64,000 nucleotides of DNA, from the NCBI RefSeq assembly GCF_034931005.1, contig NZ_JAYGIN010000014.1, positions 1 to 64,000 of the forward strand. Reading direction: 5' to 3'. The position numbers and the translations under genes were made by a program. Shown one piece after another: positions 61,776-64,000 of the stretch (position 1 is its first letter; each line of letters begins with the position of its first letter). The notes below the pieces were generated by a model, which was not told the DNA's origin, did not search any database, and saw nothing but the letters and a program-made list of their open reading frames with translations. Source of the stretch: Arcicella sp034931005 (GTDB taxonomy: Bacteria > Bacteroidota > Bacteroidia > Cytophagales > Spirosomataceae).

Positions 61776-62909
61776 ATGCAATTTTTACTTCTTCCTTTTT
61801 CGTGGCTTTATGGTTTAGTGACAGATTGCAGAAACTATTTATATGATAGTGAAATCTGGGAAACCACCAGTTTTAGCAAACCCATTATTAATGTTGGTAA
61901 TTTGACCGTTGGCGGTACAGGAAAATCTCCGCACGTTGAATATTTAATTCGATTATTGAAAGATAAATATCAGGTGGCAACGTTAAGTCGTGGATATGGA
62001 CGCAAATCTAAGGGTTTTATCCATGCCGATGCAAATGCTAATGCAAAAAACATTGGTGATGAGCCTTTGCAGTTTTATCAAAAGTTCAAGCATGAAATCT
62101 CCGTAAATGTTGGCGAAAATAGGGTGGAGGCTTTGCAGAAAATATTTGCTCAAAACCCTAAAACTGATGTTGTTATTTTAGATGATGCTTTTCAACATCG
62201 TCCTGTAAAACCATCACTAAATTTGCTTTTGGTAGATTATAGTCGCCCGATTGATAAAGATTATCCCTTTCCAGCGGGTCGTTTGCGTGAGCGAAGACAC
62301 GGAGCAAAAAGAGCCGATGCCGTTATTGTTACTAAATGTCCTGATTTACCGATTGATTTGCAATCGGCTGTGAAGGTTAGTTTAGAACCTTATTTAAGGG
62401 GATTTGAGAAAAAACAATCACAATATTTGACTCGGATTAACTTCCCGAAAGTTTTAAACTTTCGGGAAGTTAGAAGTCCTTTTACTACTTCGGTAAAAGC
62501 CCCTCCCATATTCTTTACGAAAATTCTATACGGAAAACCTCAAAATTGCCGTTCTGACATTAAGAATGGAGACTTTAAAAAGGTGTTACTGCTTTCAGGA
62601 ATTGCTAATCCAAAGCCTTTTGAAGAATATGCAAAAGCTACTTTTGAGGTAATTGAGCATTTGATTTATAAAGACCATCATGATTTTTCTGAAAAGGATT
62701 TGGAAGAAATTACTACTAAAATCCCTGATGATTTAACCGCTATTTTAATGACAGAAAAAGATATGGTAAAATTTAAACCATTGCTGAATCATGCTTTATT
62801 AGTAAATATTCCATTGTATTATTTGCCAATTGAGATTGGTTTTTTAGAAGACTCTATGAAAAAAGATTTTGATGAATTGATATTTGCTCAATTTGAAAAA
62901 TCTATTTAA
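61776..62909 (+). CDS. lpxK: Tetraacyldisaccharide 4'-kinase, with an in-frame palindrome
   Basis: A 377-residue LpxK that phosphorylates the lipid A disaccharide precursor at the inner membrane. It has an N-terminal amphipathic membrane helix, Walker A NLTVGGTGKSPH (about 50-62), the DDAFQHRP catalytic base region, and LLVDYSRPIDKDYPFPAGRLRE. It is about 25-35 residues longer than usual. The excess lies near 215-250 and includes residues 222-232 (NFPKVLNFREV), encoded exactly by a palindrome identical in its arms to one after mutS. The frame is preserved, so the enzyme is probably active. Confidence 0.95.
   Translation: MQFLLLPFSWLYGLVTDCRNYLYDSEIWETTSFSKPIINVGNLTVGGTGKSPHVEYLIRLLKDKYQVATLSRGYGRKSKGFIHADANANAKNIGDEPLQFYQKFKHEISVNVGENRVEALQKIFAQNPKTDVVILDDAFQHRPVKPSLNLLLVDYSRPIDKDYPFPAGRLRERRHGAKRADAVIVTKCPDLPIDLQSAVKVSLEPYLRGFEKKQSQYLTRINFPKVLNFREVRSPFTTSVKAPPIFFTKILYGKPQNCRSDIKNGDFKKVLLLSGIANPKPFEEYAKATFEVIEHLIYKDHHDFSEKDLEEITTKIPDDLTAILMTEKDMVKFKPLLNHALLVNIPLYYLPIEIGFLEDSMKKDFDELIFAQFEKSI
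62439..62471. repeat. Palindrome family B copy inside lpxK
   Basis: AACTTCCCGAAAGTT and AACTTTCGGGAAGTT enclose a 3-nt loop (TTA). The total length is 33 bp, a multiple of three, and it is read in frame as eleven codons (residues 222-232). The arms are identical to the intergenic copy at 29050-29083, whose loop is 4 nt. Confidence 0.9.
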
Positions 62910-63066
62910 AACGGAACTGTATACTTATTAATGCAAGTCCTAAAAACCTCACCCCCAGCCCCTCTCCGATGGAGAGGGGAGCATTCTTCCGCTTTTCTCT
63001 CCCCTCTCCATCGGAGAGGGGTCGGGGGTGAGGTTTTGCATTAATAAGTATATAAGTCCGATTTAA
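62909..63066. repeat. Long inverted repeat with CCTCACCCCC words (70-bp arms)
   Basis: The arms 62909-62980 and 62997-63066 include AAACCTCACCCCC, CCCCTCTCCGATGGAGAGGGG (itself a palindrome, split here as CCCCTCTCC and GGAGAGGGG) and ATACTTATTAATGCA. The loop is GCATTCTTCCGCTTTTCT. GC content is far above the surrounding sequence. It lies between lpxK and the Porin_10 gene. Confidence 0.92.
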
Positions 63067-63114
63067 AATACCTTAATCAGCTTTACCTAATTCGTTTTTA
63101 CCTAAATTTGTAGT

Positions 63115-64000
63115 GTGAAATTAAGAATATATATACTTACCATAATCGGGCTTTTATTTTCGGGTTTGTTAAAAGCTCAATTCCCCTCGACAACCCAGCA
63201 AGGTGGAAGTGCTTTTCCAACTAATGGTTTTCCAACTGGAAATCAGCAGGATAAAGACGCTAAAAAAGCCACAAATTCTAATGGTAGAATTGGACTTGAT
63301 GATTCTACCAAAGTGGTCTATGGGCCAACTTCAACGAGATATTTTTTGGAAGAAGACGTTGTTAACAACCGCAAACGCCTTTATAATATTGATACAATCA
63401 TTGACGGAATTCATAATTATAATTTCGTTCAAAGAAATAAAAATCTGTATCAAGATTTAGGAAATTTAGGAACTGCCATTCGTCCTGTTTTTTACAAAGC
63501 ACCTGAGCAAATTGGGACACTTTTGGGCTATGATGCCTTTACACTTTATACTTTCAAGCCCAATCAAGTAAGATATTACAATACAAAATCGCCTTTTACC
63601 AATATTATTTATGTACCAGGTGGAGGAGAACAAGACCTTTTACAGTTTGAATTGAGCAGAAATATTGATTCACTCTGGAACGTTGGACTAAATGTTCAGC
63701 GAATAACCGCCAATAAAACCTTAGTTGACCAAACTTCAACGGGTGATAATTCGTCGATTGGGCATTGGGATTTCATGGTTCATTCCAACTATCAAACCAA
63801 GAATAAAAAGTATTCACTTTTGGCTTATTTCAATTTGTCTGACCATAATTCAAATGACCAAGGCGGTGTCGTGTTAGAATCAGGTAGAGATTATCAGGGA
63901 ATGCTGGCATTGGCAGATAACCGACCAACTTTGACGGTAGCATCCACTCGTGATAATTCCTATAATCTTCATGTCTATCACGAATATGTAGGTTATAAAG
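63115..64000 (+). CDS. Porin_10 family outer-membrane porin (partial, runs off the window)
   Basis: An open frame from a GTG at 63115 continues past the right end with no stop in at least 295 codons. It encodes a signal peptide ending at LLKAQ, a Gly/Asn-rich linker, and then a Porin_10-type start: LYNIDTIIDGIHNYNFVQR, DLGNLGTAIRPVFYKAPEQIGTLLGYDAF and LLAYFNLSDHNSND, each a known region of Bacteroidetes putative porins. It has no ATG; GTG gives a good signal peptide. TAAATTTG at 63103-63110 matches a -7 box only 5 nt upstream, which would make a nearly leaderless message. Confidence 0.85.
   Translation, partial: MKLRIYILTIIGLLFSGLLKAQFPSTTQQGGSAFPTNGFPTGNQQDKDAKKATNSNGRIGLDDSTKVVYGPTSTRYFLEEDVVNNRKRLYNIDTIIDGIHNYNFVQRNKNLYQDLGNLGTAIRPVFYKAPEQIGTLLGYDAFTLYTFKPNQVRYYNTKSPFTNIIYVPGGGEQDLLQFELSRNIDSLWNVGLNVQRITANKTLVDQTSTGDNSSIGHWDFMVHSNYQTKNKKYSLLAYFNLSDHNSNDQGGVVLESGRDYQGMLALADNRPTLTVASTRDNSYNLHVYHEYVGYK

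Overview
The window is chromosomal DNA from an AT-rich member of the Bacteroidota, most probably a cytophagale of the Flectobacillus/Arcicella/Emticicia kind; that placement is inferred from gene content, not measured. Supporting signs are a type IX secretion C-terminal domain on the large esterase, families typical of the phylum (Porin_10, DUF2490, DUF2911, DUF4105, DUF3592, PorT-like barrels), the fused PAS/GAF hybrid kinase, and several promoters matching the Bacteroidetes sigma-A consensus TTTG-N19/20-TAnnTTTG. No phage, plasmid, insertion sequence, CRISPR array or conjugation gene is visible. Most genes are housekeeping or common accessory genes in one- to three-gene units.

Layout. 1-9.5 kb: S1/P1-type nuclease, GNAT, ferritin-like protein, grpE, dnaJ, DUF2911, TlpA-like thioredoxin, single-domain response regulator, PhnP-like hydrolase, DUF2490 barrel, lipoprotein. 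9.5-18 kb: dtd-mazG, mgtE, small membrane proteins, radA, PorT-like barrel, VF530 protein, acyltransferase and an XRE regulator. 18-29 kb: a sugar-type MFS transporter with a Gfo/Idh/MocA oxidoreductase, an 1137-residue hybrid histidine kinase, rsmA-mutS. 29-44 kb: duplicated SGNH esterase, truA, yebC, NTF2-like protein, class C serine hydrolase, corA, DUF3592, DeoR, fumC, DUF4105. 44-53 kb: pcd-rsmI, galK-galT with a divergent AraC regulator, tRNA-Ser(UGA), msrB, PBP1A-hemF. 53-64 kb: outer-membrane barrels, TauE/SafE permease, an Asn-core coiled-coil protein, a second XRE regulator with an operator array, a vanadium-haloperoxidase-like PAP2 lipoprotein, an L,D-transpeptidase, menC, lpxK and a Porin_10 gene that runs off the right end.

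The most unusual content is intergenic. Many gaps hold inverted repeats built from short repeated words. The words differ from gap to gap, but the architecture is constant and the ends often touch start or stop codons. Three dispersed palindrome families are also present: an ACAGACT/AGTCTGT hairpin that follows stop codons and forms a 38-bp tandem array, a MITE-like element of about 160 bp with a conserved core, and an AACTTCCCGAAAGTT palindrome found once after mutS and once in frame inside lpxK.

Other non-coding candidates are a GC-contrasting multi-hairpin region upstream of the hybrid kinase's 3' end, an orphan promoter/terminator pair between deoR and fumC that could express a small RNA, and helically phased operator arrays beside the DeoR and XRE regulators.
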